Assembly (NCBI RefSeq): GCF_000425065.1
Contig: NZ_AULB01000012.1
Span: 62,001-126,000, forward strand
From: Actinomadura rifamycini DSM 43936
GTDB taxonomy: Bacteria > Actinomycetota > Actinomycetes > Streptosporangiales > Streptosporangiaceae
DNA length: 64,000 nucleotides
Direction: 5' to 3'
The notes under the pieces are model-generated. The model ran no database searches and was not told the DNA's origin. It saw nothing but the letters and a program-made list of their open reading frames with translations. Of the stretch, positions 27,753-36,321 are shown piece after piece (position 1 is the first letter of the stretch; each line of letters starts with the position of its first letter). The translations under genes and the position numbers were made by a program.

Positions 27753-28802
27753 ATGCTGAGAGCGTTCACGGCGCGTCGCATCGCGGCGGCGGCGGCCTAC
27801 GGGGGCGGGGGCATCACGGCCCTCGGCGGCGCCACGTTCGCGCTGGTCATGGTGGAGGCGCGGCTCGCCCGGAAGATCATCCTGGCGACGCCGAACGGCG
27901 ACCCGCCGGCCGCGGACGGCCTGTACGGCGAGGCGTACGGGCGGGCGGGGCGCGGGGCGGCGCCGCTGTCGCTGGTGGTGCTGGGCGACTCGACGGCCGC
28001 GGGGCTCGGGGTGCACACCCCGGCGGAGACGCCCGCGGCGGTGCTGGCGGGCGGGCTGGCGGAGCTGGCCGGACGGCCGGTGCGGCTGACGAACGTGGCC
28101 CGGCCGGGCGCGCGGTCGGCGGCGCTGGCCGGGCAGGTGGAGCGCGCGCTGGAGGTCCGCCCGGACCTCGCGGTGGTCATGGTGGGGGCGAACGACGTCA
28201 CGTCCCGGGTGCCCGCGGCGGAGTCCGTCCGGCACCTGGCGGAGGCGGTGGCGCGGCTGCGGGAGGCGGGCGCGCAGGTGGTGGCGGGCACCTGCCCGGA
28301 CCTCGGGTCGGTGAAGCCGCTGATGCAGCCGCTGCGGTGGATCGCGCGGCGGGCGAGCCGGCAGCTCGCGGCGGCGCAGACGATCGCGGTGGTGGAGCGG
28401 GGCGGCCGGTCGGTGTCGATCGGCGACCTGCTCGGGCGGGAGTTCGCGGCGGACCCGCACGCGATGTTCAGCGCGGACCGGTACCACCCGTCGGCGCGGG
28501 GCTACGCGGCCGCGGCGGCGGCGCTGCTGCCGTCGCTGGCGTCGGCGCTGTCCCTGGAGCCCGATCTGGAGGCGTGGCCGGTGGAGACGCGGATCGGCGA
28601 CGGGGTGCTGCCGGTGTACCTGGCGGCGGCCGCGGCGGCGGAGCGGGCCGGCACGGAGGTGTCGGGCGCGTCGGTCGCGGGCCGCGAGCGGGGTCCGCGG
28701 GGGCGCTGGGCCCGGCTGCTGCGGCGGCGCTCCGCGGAGCCGGAGCCGCACGCGGGCCCGGAGGCGGCGGCCCGGACCGAACCGGGCGCCGCCACATCGT
28801 GA
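27753..28802 (+). CDS. SGNH/GDSL hydrolase, membrane-anchored
   Basis: A 349-residue lipase/esterase-superfamily protein. The N-terminus (about residues 10-35) is an Ala/Gly-rich hydrophobic segment without an obvious cleavage site, so it may be a membrane anchor. The four SGNH blocks are present: GDS with S80 (VVLGDSTAAG), a Gly in VARPGARS, N147 in GANDVTS, and D242/H245 in DRYHPS. The C-terminal 60 residues are charged and Ala-rich, ending in an Arg/Glu tail. It could act on acyl groups of lipids or cell-wall polymers. ATG 27753, with GGAGGG about 16 bases before and weak spacing. Confidence 0.86.
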   Translation: MLRAFTARRIAAAAAYGGGGITALGGATFALVMVEARLARKIILATPNGDPPAADGLYGEAYGRAGRGAAPLSLVVLGDSTAAGLGVHTPAETPAAVLAGGLAELAGRPVRLTNVARPGARSAALAGQVERALEVRPDLAVVMVGANDVTSRVPAAESVRHLAEAVARLREAGAQVVAGTCPDLGSVKPLMQPLRWIARRASRQLAAAQTIAVVERGGRSVSIGDLLGREFAADPHAMFSADRYHPSARGYAAAAAALLPSLASALSLEPDLEAWPVETRIGDGVLPVYLAAAAAAERAGTEVSGASVAGRERGPRGRWARLLRRRSAEPEPHAGPEAAARTEPGAATS

Positions 28803-29007
28803 ACGCGCACGTGAGGGGCACCGATTGCGCGTATCGGAGTAAGTCAGCACTTATTTGACTCATCGTCAACATACCCGGCCCCCCGCCGTGTACCGGGCGG
28901 AGGACGTGGGGCTAGATTGCGATGACCGGCGAGTAACACCGTCCGCCGCAACCGCCCGCAGGGGACGCCGGTTCGCCGACCGGCCGCTCGAGACAGGAGA
29001 CCCGCAC

Positions 29008-30228
29008 ATGCCCGAGGCAGTCATCGTCGCGACCGCTCGCTCGCCGATCGGCCGCGCCTTCAAGGGGTCGCTGAAGGACATCCGTCCCGACGACCTCACC
29101 GCCCAGATGATCACCGCCGCGATGGCGAAGGTCCCGCAGCTGCAGCCGTCCCAGATCGACGACCTGCTGCTCGGCTGCGGCCTGCCCGGCGGCGAGCAGG
29201 GCTACAACATGGCCCGCGTGGTGTCGGTGCTGCTGGGCTGGGACGACGTCCCCGGCGCCACGATCACCCGCTACTGCTCGTCCTCGCTGCAGACCACCCG
29301 GATGGCGCTGCACGCGATCAAGGCGGGCGAGGCCGACGTCATCGTCTCGGCCGGCGTCGAGACCGTCAGCCGCTTCGCCAAGGGCAGCAGCGACGGGCTC
29401 CCCGACACCCAGAACCCGGTGTTCGCCGACGCGCAGGCCCGCGTCGCCAAGGCCGCCGAGGGCGGCGCCGGCGTCTGGCGCGACCCGCGCGAGGACGGCC
29501 GGATCCCGGACGTCTACATCGCGATGGGGCAGACCGCCGAGAACGTCGCGTCGCTGCGCGGCGTGACCCGCCAGGCGCAGGACGAGTTCGGCGTCCGCTC
29601 GCAGAACCTCGCCGAGAAGGCCATCGCCAACGGCTTCTGGGAGACGGACATCACCCCGGTGACGCTGCCGGACGGCACCGTCGTCTCCAAGGACGACGGC
29701 CCCCGCCCCGGCACCACCTACGAGAAGGTGTCGCAGCTCCAGCCGTCCTTCCGCCCGGACGGCACGGTCACCGCGGCCAACTGCTGCCCGCTGAACGACG
29801 GCGCCGCCGCGGTCGTCATCATGAGCGACACCAAGGCCGCCGAACTCGGCATCACCCCGCTCGCGCGGGTCGTGTCGACCGGCGTCACCGGCCTGTCCCC
29901 CGAGATCATGGGCCTCGGCCCGGTGGAGGCGTCCCGCAAGGCGCTCGCCAAGGCCGGCATGACCATCGGCGACATCGACCTCGTCGAGATCAACGAGGCG
30001 TTCGCCGCGCAGGTGCTGCCGTCCGCCGAGGACCTCGGCATCGACCTCGACCGGCTGAACGTCAACGGCGGCGCGATCGCGGTCGGCCACCCGTTCGGCA
30101 TGACCGGCGCCCGCATCACCTCCACGCTCCTGAACGGCCTGAAGTTCCACGACAAGCAGTTCGGCCTGGAGACGATGTGCGTCGGCGGCGGCCAGGGCAT
30201 GGCGATGGTGCTCGAGCGCCTCTCCTGA
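29008..30228 (+). CDS. Acetyl-CoA C-acyltransferase (thiolase)
   Basis: A 406-residue thiolase, catalysing reversible condensation or cleavage of acyl-CoA and acetyl-CoA. The complete catalytic set is present: acyl-accepting C90 (ITRYCSSSLQ), H361 (AVGHPFGMTG) and C391 (TMCVGGGQG), with the NEAF motif between. The GHPFGMTGAR variant and overall sequence resemble FadA-type enzymes of beta-oxidation as much as acetoacetyl-CoA thiolases, so no symbol is given. ATG 29008 follows CAGGAGA. The 205-base upstream interval carries TAGATT at 28913-28918 as a possible -10. No FadB partner is adjacent. A strong hairpin follows. Confidence 0.9.
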   Translation: MPEAVIVATARSPIGRAFKGSLKDIRPDDLTAQMITAAMAKVPQLQPSQIDDLLLGCGLPGGEQGYNMARVVSVLLGWDDVPGATITRYCSSSLQTTRMALHAIKAGEADVIVSAGVETVSRFAKGSSDGLPDTQNPVFADAQARVAKAAEGGAGVWRDPREDGRIPDVYIAMGQTAENVASLRGVTRQAQDEFGVRSQNLAEKAIANGFWETDITPVTLPDGTVVSKDDGPRPGTTYEKVSQLQPSFRPDGTVTAANCCPLNDGAAAVVIMSDTKAAELGITPLARVVSTGVTGLSPEIMGLGPVEASRKALAKAGMTIGDIDLVEINEAFAAQVLPSAEDLGIDLDRLNVNGGAIAVGHPFGMTGARITSTLLNGLKFHDKQFGLETMCVGGGQGMAMVLERLS

Positions 30229-30253
30229 CCCGTCCGCCACTCCCGGAACGGCC

Positions 30254-30299
30254 GAACGGCCCGTGCGGGGCGCCGCAGCGCCCGCCGCACGGGCCGTTC
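30254..30299 (+). terminator. Stem-loop after the thiolase gene
   Basis: GAACGGCCCGTGCGG at 30254-30268 pairs exactly with CCGCACGGGCCGTTC at 30285-30299; inner GC pairs shorten the loop. It begins 26 bases after the stop codon. Confidence 0.8.
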
Positions 30300-30430
30300 G
30301 CGCGTTCCGCCGCAGGTCATCGTCATGAATGATCTACGTTACGCAACGGATAGGTCCCCGTTAGGGTCTTGTCACATCCGGACGCGTGTTGCACAGTGCC
30401 AGGAAGAGCCCCGCGACCTGGAGGTGCCAA

Positions 30431-30658
30431 TTGTCACTGAACCACTCGCCGGAGACGCACAGCAAGCTCATCGCCCGCATCCCGCACGTCACCGGACGTG
30501 ACCTTCCCGAGTGGTTCACCGCGATCGAGAACGGACCGTCGTTCTCCCGCTGCGAGGAACGCAGCACCTGGCTGGCCGAGGAGCACAACCTCACCCACGG
30601 CTACGCCGCCGCGCTGGTGCGCGAGCACGAGCGCGCCCGCCGCGCCCGGCACTACTGA
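30431..30658 (+). CDS. DUF4287-type small protein, TTG start
   Basis: A 75-residue soluble protein with the DUF4287 pattern: a short helix near the start (HSKLIARIPHVTGRDL), an aromatic EWFTAIENG segment, then TWLAEEHNLTHGYAAALVREHERARR. The family is of unknown function and is widespread in actinobacteria, alone or fused to DUF5655. The start is a TTG at 30431, six bases after GGAGG, which is the best-placed ribosome site; an upstream in-frame ATG would add 15 unlike residues and has no site. A bidirectional hairpin separates it from the next, converging gene. Confidence 0.8.
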   Translation: MSLNHSPETHSKLIARIPHVTGRDLPEWFTAIENGPSFSRCEERSTWLAEEHNLTHGYAAALVREHERARRARHY

Positions 30659-30757
30659 AGAGCCCGGCGCGTCCCGGAACCGCTGGGATCCCGCCACGGC
30701 ACATCCCCGCAGGCGCGGCGCCCGAGCCGTCACGCCACCGGCGCCGAGATCCCACGC

Positions 30758-30795
30758 GAACCAGCCCCTCACCGGAGCCGGCGAGGGGCTGGTTC
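30758..30795. terminator. Stem-loop between the DUF4287 and Bax-inhibitor genes
   Basis: GAACCAGCCCCTC at 30758-30770 and GAGGGGCTGGTTC at 30783-30795 form a perfect 13-base-pair stem with a 12-base loop, followed by TTGCG. It sits between convergent genes. Confidence 0.8.
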
Positions 30796-30840
30796 TTGCG
30801 CGGGAGCCCGCGGACGGACGTCCGGCGGGCGGCGTCCGCG

Positions 30841-31692
30841 TCAGTCGCGGGACGCGTAGAAGTACGACAGCAGCCGCAGGATCTCCAGGTAGATCCACAC
30901 CAGGCTCAGCACGAGGCCGAACGCGCAGTACCAGGCGAACTTCTCCGGCGCGCCGGCCCGGACGCCGTCCTCGACGGCGTCGAAGTCGAGCAGCAGGAAG
31001 AAGCAGCCCACCAGGATCGCGACGACGCTGAACACGTACGCGAGCGGGTTGTCGGGGTCGCGGATGCCGATGCCGTCCTCCCCGCCGAAGAGGACCACCA
31101 CGAGGTTGACCAGCATCAGCCCGACGAGCGCGGCCCCCGCCGCGACGACGAACCGCACGAACTTCGGCGTGACCCGGACGATGCGCAGCGCGTACACGGC
31201 GAGCGTCGCGGCGAACGCGAGCGCCGTCCCGATCACGGCCTGGAGCACCACGCCGTGGTACAGGTCGTTGTAGGCGTGGCTGATGATCCCGACGGCGACG
31301 CCGTAGAGCGCGGCGAACGCCAGCACCATCGGCGCGTTCGCCTTGCGCCCGAACGTGATGAACGCCCAGACGCCGATCATCGCGACGAGCGCGACGACCA
31401 TCACGGGCACCGAGAGTTCGACGGGCACCAGCGCCCAGGCCAGGGCGCCGGTGGCGATGAGGGTGGCCAGCGTCATGAACCCGCGGACGACGACGTCGTC
31501 GAGGGTCATCGGGCGGGTGGCCGGCGGAGCCGCGGGCGGCGCCTGCACGCCGTACCCGGAGCCGCCGTGGCCGGGGGCGCCGTAGCCCTGCTCCATGCCC
31601 GGCGCGCCGTAGTGCCCGGGCGCGCCGTACGCGGCGCCGTCCGCGCGTTGCTGGAAGGAACGGCCCCGGAACGCCGGGTTCCTGCTCTCCAT
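30841..31692 (-). CDS. Bax inhibitor-1/YccA-family membrane protein
   Basis: A 283-residue protein with a 60-residue Gly/Tyr/Ala-rich cytoplasmic N-terminus (GAPGHYGAPG repeats) and seven membrane segments from about residue 75 to the end. The paired acidic residues of the family, which sense pH and gate calcium leak in BsYetJ, are represented near FLLLDFDAVEDGV. ATG 31692 is preceded by GGAGG. Physiological role in actinobacteria is unknown. Its upstream region holds two copies of a GGRTACTCCGYG element (reported separately), one of which is shared exactly with the penicillin-binding-protein gene. Confidence 0.88.
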   Translation of the reverse strand: MESRNPAFRGRSFQQRADGAAYGAPGHYGAPGMEQGYGAPGHGGSGYGVQAPPAAPPATRPMTLDDVVVRGFMTLATLIATGALAWALVPVELSVPVMVVALVAMIGVWAFITFGRKANAPMVLAFAALYGVAVGIISHAYNDLYHGVVLQAVIGTALAFAATLAVYALRIVRVTPKFVRFVVAAGAALVGLMLVNLVVVLFGGEDGIGIRDPDNPLAYVFSVVAILVGCFFLLLDFDAVEDGVRAGAPEKFAWYCAFGLVLSLVWIYLEILRLLSYFYASRD

Positions 31693-31761
31693 TCGGAGCC
31701 TCCACGTTGATCGAACCGGACTCCAGTCTAAACGCGGAGTACCCACCGAACGCAGTGCTGA

Positions 31762-31776
31762 TCACGGAGTATCCGG
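31762..31776 (-). promoter_or_regulatory. CGGAGTATCCGG element upstream of the Bax-inhibitor gene
   Basis: CGGAGTATCCGG (31765-31776 on the plus strand) is a CGGA-GTA-TCCG near-palindrome about 75 bases upstream of the leftward start. The related CGGAGTACCC lies closer to the gene, near 31735-31744. The same 12-mer occurs upstream of the PBP gene at 44235-44246. Confidence 0.4.
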
Positions 31777-31850
31777 CCGGCGGTCCGCCGGACGCGTGTT
31801 CTCGGACACGTCGGGCCGGCGCCCGAATCGGAACGCCGGCCCGCCGCCCA

Positions 31851-31923
31851 TGCCCCTGGTCGGATTCGAACCGACACAAAAGCTCTTTTAGGGAGCCCGC
31901 CTCTGCCATTGGGCTACAGGGGC
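31851..31923 (-). tRNA. tRNA-like gene of undetermined isotype (nominal anticodon UAA)
   Basis: Read on the minus strand, 73 bases fold as a cloverleaf. The acceptor stem is GCCCCTG/CAGGGGC with discriminator A. The T arm is perfect (GTCGG-TTCGAAT-CCGAC) and the variable loop has five bases. The D stem is reduced to three pairs (GCC/GGC). The anticodon stem GGCTC/GAGCT has one G-T pair and encloses the loop CCTAAAA, which puts UAA at positions 34-36. Two features are abnormal: position 33 is C and not the nearly invariant U, and a UAA (leucine) tRNA should have a long variable arm. CCA is not encoded. It is either a specialised or a decayed tRNA. Confidence 0.65.
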
Positions 31924-31998
31924 GGCGCAATCATACCGGGAGCACATGAGCCGCCCGGCGGAAAACAATCCGTACGGCGCGCCTTCACCCGCGCATTG

Positions 31999-32057
31999 CC
32001 GCTCCGGAACCGCTCCCGAGCCGCTCCGGAACCGCTCCCGAGCCGCTCCGGAGCCGC
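31999..32057. repeat. Five tandem 11-base units between ndh and the tRNA
   Basis: CCGCTCCGGAA and CCGCTCCCGAG alternate twice, followed by CCGCTCCGGAG; equivalently a 22-base unit repeated two and a half times. The units contain the palindrome CTCCGGAG when complete, so the array can fold and may act as the ndh transcript terminator. Confidence 0.8.
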
Positions 32058-32066
32058 CCGGGCCGC

Positions 32067-33440
32067 TCAGCGCGCGGCCGGAACCCCCTGCGGGCGCCCG
32101 GCGGCCAGCTCGAACTCCTCGCGCGGCCGCTCCAGCTCGCCGAGCGAGACCATCTCGCGGCGGAAGAACATGGCGAGCGTCCAGTCCGCGGTGATCCGGA
32201 ACTTGCGGTTCACGGTCGGCATCCGCGACAGGTGGTAGGTGCGGTGCATGAACCACGCGGGCCAGCCCCGCAGCTTGATCCCGTACACGTTCGCGACGCC
32301 CTTGTGCAGGCCGAGGCTGGCCACCGACCCCACGTAGGCGTGCCGGTAGGGCTTGCGGGGGCGGCCGCGCATGTCCGCGACGATGTTGTCGGCGAGCCGC
32401 TTGGCCTGCCGGACGGCGTGCTGCGCGTTCGGCGCCGTGAACTCGCCGGTCTCGGTCAGGTCCGGGACGGCCGCGTTGTCGCCGGCGGTGTAGGCGTGCT
32501 CGGCGCCGTCCACGGTCAGCTCGGCGGTGGCCTTAACCCGGCCGCGCTCGTCGAGCGGCAGGTCGCTCTGCCGCACCACCGGGTGCGGCTTCACGCCCGC
32601 CGTCCACACCAGCGTGCCGGCGTCGAACTCCTCGCCGTCGCTGAGCACGATGTGCCGTCCCCGCGCCGACTTCAGCAGCGTGTCCAGCTTCACCTCGATG
32701 CCCCGCGCGCGCAGCGCCTCCGCCGTCCAGCGGCCCATCTCCGGGCCGACCTCGGGCAGGATCCGGTCGGTGGCCTCCACCATCACCCAGCGCATCTCCT
32801 CGGGGTCGATGTGCGGGTACCAGCGGCAGGCGAGCCGGGCCATGTCCTCCAGCTCCGCCATCGCCTCCACCCCCGCGAACCCGGCGCCGACGAACACGAA
32901 CGTCAGCGCGCGGCGCCGCACCTCCGCGTCGTCCGGGTTGGACTCGGCGATGTCGAGCTGGTGGATGACGTGGTTGCGCAGGAAGATGGCCTCCTCGATG
33001 GTCTTGAAGCCGATGCCGCACTCGGCCAGGCCGGGGATCGGCAGCGTCTTGGAGATCGACCCGAGGGCGAGGACGAGCCGGTCGTAGTGCACGTGGCGCT
33101 CCGGGACGCCCGCGGTGCTCGTCCCGGCGGGGCAGAGGGTCACGCGCCGTTTGGCGTGCTCGATCTTCGTCACGTACCCGTTGACGACCCGGCAGCCCGA
33201 CAGGACCCGCCGCAGCGGCGCCACGACGTGCCGGGGCTCCAGGTTCCCCGCCGCCGCCTCGGGCAGGAACGGCTGGTAGGTCATGTACGACTGCGGGTCG
33301 ATGACGGTGACGGCGACCTCGCCGCGGCGCAGTTCGCCCCGCAGCTTCCGCTGCAGGCGCAGCGCCGTGTACATGCCGACGTACCCGCCGCCGACGATCA
33401 CGATGTGCTTCGCGGAATCCGCGGTGCGCTCGGAAGGCAT
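32067..33440 (-). CDS. ndh: Type II NADH dehydrogenase
   Basis: A 457-residue single-subunit, non-proton-pumping NADH:quinone oxidoreductase that attaches to the inner face of the membrane. Seen: FAD-binding fold VIVGGGYVGMYTALRL (about 14-29), a second fold for NADH (FVFVGAGFAGVEAMAEL, about 187-203), the ATG-type GDNAAVPDL FAD contact, and a C-terminal region with amphipathic and aromatic segments (LRGWPAWFMHRTYHL) that fit membrane association. ATG 33440 gives MPSERTADSAKH. The upstream 130 bases are the least GC-rich stretch nearby and probably hold its promoter. Other NADH dehydrogenase-like proteins (carotenoid or sulfide-type flavoproteins) are less likely. Confidence 0.87.
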   Translation of the reverse strand: MPSERTADSAKHIVIVGGGYVGMYTALRLQRKLRGELRRGEVAVTVIDPQSYMTYQPFLPEAAAGNLEPRHVVAPLRRVLSGCRVVNGYVTKIEHAKRRVTLCPAGTSTAGVPERHVHYDRLVLALGSISKTLPIPGLAECGIGFKTIEEAIFLRNHVIHQLDIAESNPDDAEVRRRALTFVFVGAGFAGVEAMAELEDMARLACRWYPHIDPEEMRWVMVEATDRILPEVGPEMGRWTAEALRARGIEVKLDTLLKSARGRHIVLSDGEEFDAGTLVWTAGVKPHPVVRQSDLPLDERGRVKATAELTVDGAEHAYTAGDNAAVPDLTETGEFTAPNAQHAVRQAKRLADNIVADMRGRPRKPYRHAYVGSVASLGLHKGVANVYGIKLRGWPAWFMHRTYHLSRMPTVNRKFRITADWTLAMFFRREMVSLGELERPREEFELAAGRPQGVPAAR

Positions 33441-33572
33441 ACCGGGCCGGTACCCGCATTCGGCGCCGACTCACGTATCTTCCGCTATTGCCGCCTTTGC
33501 GACTACTTCGCCGATATCAGACTTTGTACCGACCGAAAAGCGCCATGCGCAGGAGAACGCACCAATACGGGG

Positions 33573-34394
33573 CTACTCGTAGTCGCGTGCCCGCACGAAC
33601 ACGGCGTCCAGCATCTCCTCCGTGACGCGTCCGGTGAACGTGTTCTGCTGGCTCGGGTGGTAGCACCCCAGCAGCAGCACCGGCTCGCGGCGCGGATGCC
33701 CCGGCGGCGGCGGCAGCTCGGCCTCCGCGCCGTGCCCGAACTTCGGGCGCGGCCGCGGCAGCCCGTAGCCCGCCTGCTTCAGCGCCGGCCACACCCCCTG
33801 CCAGGCGAACCCGCCGAGGCACACGATGCACCGGACGGACGCCGCCACGTCCTCGATCTCGCGCGCCAGCCACGGCAGGCACGCCGTGCGCTCCAGCGGC
33901 GTCGGCTTGTTGTCGGGCGGCGCGCAGCGGACCGTCGCCGCCATCCGCGCGCCGATCAGCCGCTGCCCGTCCCCCGCGCGCACGCTCGTCGGCAGCGCCG
34001 CCAGCCCCACCCGGTGCAGCGACGCGAACAGCCAGTCGCCCGACCGGTCCCCCGTGAAGATCCGCCCGGTGCGGTTCCCGCCGTGCGCGGCCGGCGCCAG
34101 CCCGACGATCATGATGCGCGGCTCCGGATCGCCCCACCCGGCCACCGGGCGCCCCCAGTACTCCTCGTCCGCGAACGCCCGGCGGCGCTTCACCGCGACC
34201 TGCTCGCGCCACTCCACCAGCCGCTCGCACGCCCGGCACACCGACTGCCGCGCGCACAGCTCGTCCAGGTCCGGGGCGCCCGCCGCCAGCTCGACCACCT
34301 CGCCGGCGCCGTGCGCGACGGGCGTGTCCGGGCGCGCGGGGTCCTCCGGCCAGCCGGAACCGGGCGGGACGAACGGGGCGTTGGCGGTGGACAT
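33573..34394 (-). CDS. Family 5 uracil-DNA glycosylase (UdgB type)
   Basis: DNA repair enzyme removing uracil and other deaminated bases. The 273-residue protein has the family motif [13 protein letters not shown] (98-110), in which family 5 lacks the catalytic Asp/Asn of other UDGs, and a late HPSQQN motif. Four cysteines, C53, C56, C157 and C172 (CxxC then C-x14-C), are placed to bind the [4Fe-4S] cluster of this family. The ATG lies on the far side of a 192-base divergent interval from the DUF2510 gene. The interval carries a 20-base direct repeat. Confidence 0.9.
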   Translation of the reverse strand: MSTANAPFVPPGSGWPEDPARPDTPVAHGAGEVVELAAGAPDLDELCARQSVCRACERLVEWREQVAVKRRRAFADEEYWGRPVAGWGDPEPRIMIVGLAPAAHGGNRTGRIFTGDRSGDWLFASLHRVGLAALPTSVRAGDGQRLIGARMAATVRCAPPDNKPTPLERTACLPWLAREIEDVAASVRCIVCLGGFAWQGVWPALKQAGYGLPRPRPKFGHGAEAELPPPPGHPRREPVLLLGCYHPSQQNTFTGRVTEEMLDAVFVRARDYE

Positions 34395-34450
34395 GCCCCG
34401 ATCCTCGCACGCGCGTCGCCCGCGCCGGTCCCGCCGGTGTCCCCTGGTGT

Positions 34451-34494
34451 TCCCGGTGGCCGGTTCCGACGTTTTCCCTGTGGCCGGTTCCGAC
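34451..34494. repeat. 20-base direct repeat upstream of the udg and DUF2510 genes
   Basis: TCCCGGTGGCCGGTTCCGAC at 34451-34470 recurs with one change (G to T at the fifth base) at 34475-34494. The two copies are 24 bases apart, slightly more than two helical turns, in the interval between divergent genes. Confidence 0.8.
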
Positions 34495-34586
34495 CAACAG
34501 CCGCCGAACCGGGGGCCGCGTCGGTACGATGCGTTCGCCGATCGGGGAGAACGGACGCCTTGTCGTCCTTGCGAACGGAGTCTGCA

Positions 34587-35384
34587 TTGTCGCAACCCGG
34601 CTGGTACCCGGACCCCTACGGGACCGGCAGCCTGCGCTGGTGGGACGGCCGGAACTGGAGCGACCGCCTCAATCCGGAACCCGCCGCGCCCGGTCGCGCC
34701 CCGCTCCCCCGGCGCCGCCCGTCCGACGCCGCGGTGCACGCCGACCCCCGCACCGCCCCGCAGGCCGCCCCGCACGCCGCCCCGCAGGCCGACCGCTCCT
34801 GGCAGGCGCCGCCGGCCGAGCAGGCGCTCGACGTCGTCGTCCACGGAGTGCGGCTGCGCGCCGACGACCACGGCGTCGCGTTCGGCGGCGAGTCCCTGAT
34901 CTGGCAGTACGTCGAATGGGTCGCGTACTGGGCGGCGGACGGCGCGGACGGCTCCGGGCGCCCCGCGCAGTGGATCTTCCAGGTGGGGCGGCACCCGTTC
35001 CACGGCGGCCCCCGCGTCGAGGTGGTGCTGGACGAGGCGTCCGTCCCCCGGCACGCGCCCGGCGCGGTCGGCGGCCCGGAGGAGGTGTGGGGGCGGCTGA
35101 TCCGGCTGTGCCAGGTGCGCGCCGAACCCCGCCTCGTCGCGCAGCTCGCCGAGCACGTCCGCGCGGGCGAGGCGGTCGACGTCGCGCACGGCCTGACCGT
35201 CCACCCCGGCGGGGTGCGGGGCGCGCGGGTGTCGCTGAGCTGGTCGGCGATCTCCGGCGCCGTCGTGGACGGCGGCCGCGTCTGGATCCGGCAGGCCACC
35301 GGCCCCGACGCCGTCCTCTACGTGCCGCAGCAGAACCCGAACGCCGTCCTCATCCCGGCGCTCCTCGACCGGCTGAAGGGGTGA
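34587..35384 (+). CDS. DUF2510-domain protein
   Basis: A 265-residue protein. Residues 3-28 are a DUF2510 module ([18 protein letters not shown]), a Trp-rich motif found at the N-terminus of many actinobacterial proteins, followed by a Pro/Ala-rich linker with AAPHAAPQA and a folded C-terminal half from about residue 70 that I do not recognise ([18 protein letters not shown] to the end). No membrane segment is visible. TTG at 34587 is chosen for GGAG six bases upstream and because it gives the usual [10 protein letters not shown] start; a TTG nine codons earlier (34560) with GGGGAGA is the alternative. Function unknown. Confidence 0.78.
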   Translation: MSQPGWYPDPYGTGSLRWWDGRNWSDRLNPEPAAPGRAPLPRRRPSDAAVHADPRTAPQAAPHAAPQADRSWQAPPAEQALDVVVHGVRLRADDHGVAFGGESLIWQYVEWVAYWAADGADGSGRPAQWIFQVGRHPFHGGPRVEVVLDEASVPRHAPGAVGGPEEVWGRLIRLCQVRAEPRLVAQLAEHVRAGEAVDVAHGLTVHPGGVRGARVSLSWSAISGAVVDGGRVWIRQATGPDAVLYVPQQNPNAVLIPALLDRLKG

Positions 35385-35391
35385 CCGGGCC

Positions 35392-36321
35392 TCAGACCAG
35401 CGACCAGGCGAGGCCGTCGAGGATGTCGTGCTCGCTGACCACGACCGCCCCGAACCCGTACTCGCGCATGATCCGGTCGAGGATGAGGGCGCCCGCGCCG
35501 ATCACGTCGACCCGCCCCGGATGCATGACGCCGAACCGGGACCGCTCGTCCCGCGTCGCGTGCAGCAGCCGCCGCGTCACCTCGTGCACCTGCGCCGCCA
35601 TGACGCGCGACAGGTGGATGCGGGACGGGTCGTACTCGGGCAGGTCGAGCGCGATGCCCGACACCGTCGTCACCGACCCGGCGAGGCCGACGAGCGTGCG
35701 CGCCTCGTCCACCGGCACGGTCTCCCGGACGGCCGCGAGCTGGGCGTCGATGTCGGCGACGGCCGCCGCGATCTGCTCCGGCGACGGCGGGTCGCCGTCC
35801 TTCAGGTGCCGCTCGGTCATCCGCACGCAGCCGATGTCGATCGACCGCGCCGCCTGCACCGACGTGCTGCCCAGCACGAACTCGGTGGAGCCGCCGCCGA
35901 TGTCGACCACCAGGTAGGGGCGGGCCGGGCGCAGCTCCGCCAGCTCGCGGGTCGCGCCGACGAACGACAGCTCCGCCTCCTCGTCCCCGGTGATCACCTC
36001 GGGGACGACGCCGAAGATGTCCACGACGCCGCGGACGAACGCGTCCCGGTTCGCCGCGTCGCGGGTCGCGCTCGTCGCGACGACGCGGACCTTGTCGGCG
36101 GCTCCGTGCCGGTCGATCAGCTCCGCGTAGCCGCGCATCGCGGCGAACGTCCGCTCCAGCGCGGCGGGCGACAGCCGCCCGGTCTCGTCCACGCCCTCGC
36201 CGAGCCGGACGATCTCCATCCGGCGCTCGACGTCGGCGAGGGAGCCCGCCGCGGGGTCGATGTCGGCGATGAGCAGGCGGACGGAGTTGGTGCCGCAGTC
36301 GACGGCGGCGACGCGCGTCAC
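35392..36321 (-). CDS. ppx: Ppx/GppA-family exopolyphosphatase
   Basis: A 309-residue enzyme of the actin-like ATPase fold hydrolysing polyphosphate or pppGpp. Phosphate-binding loops are [13 protein letters not shown] (near the start) and [14 protein letters not shown]; a Glu-rich [10 protein letters not shown] segment matches the catalytic region. It is the short single-module form without the C-terminal HD-like domain of E. coli Ppx, as in mycobacterial Ppx1/Ppx2. GTG 36321 overlaps the stop of the DUF501 gene by four bases (GTGA). It is the last gene of the eno, FtsB-like, DUF501, ppx cluster. Confidence 0.92.
   Translation of the reverse strand: MTRVAAVDCGTNSVRLLIADIDPAAGSLADVERRMEIVRLGEGVDETGRLSPAALERTFAAMRGYAELIDRHGAADKVRVVATSATRDAANRDAFVRGVVDIFGVVPEVITGDEEAELSFVGATRELAELRPARPYLVVDIGGGSTEFVLGSTSVQAARSIDIGCVRMTERHLKDGDPPSPEQIAAAVADIDAQLAAVRETVPVDEARTLVGLAGSVTTVSGIALDLPEYDPSRIHLSRVMAAQVHEVTRRLLHATRDERSRFGVMHPGRVDVIGAGALILDRIMREYGFGAVVVSEHDILDGLAWSLV

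Noticed and set aside
28803..29007. AGTCA-N9-TGACT inverted repeat and TTGACT near 28830-28860 as a thiolase promoter.
   Set aside because: No -10 hexamer lies at a suitable distance from TTGACT, and the arms are only five bases long. Chance is likely.
31851..31923. Reading the tRNA anticodon as CUA (amber suppressor).
   Set aside because: That register needs an anticodon stem with a G-G mismatch. The GGCTC/GAGCT stem is clearly better and gives UAA.
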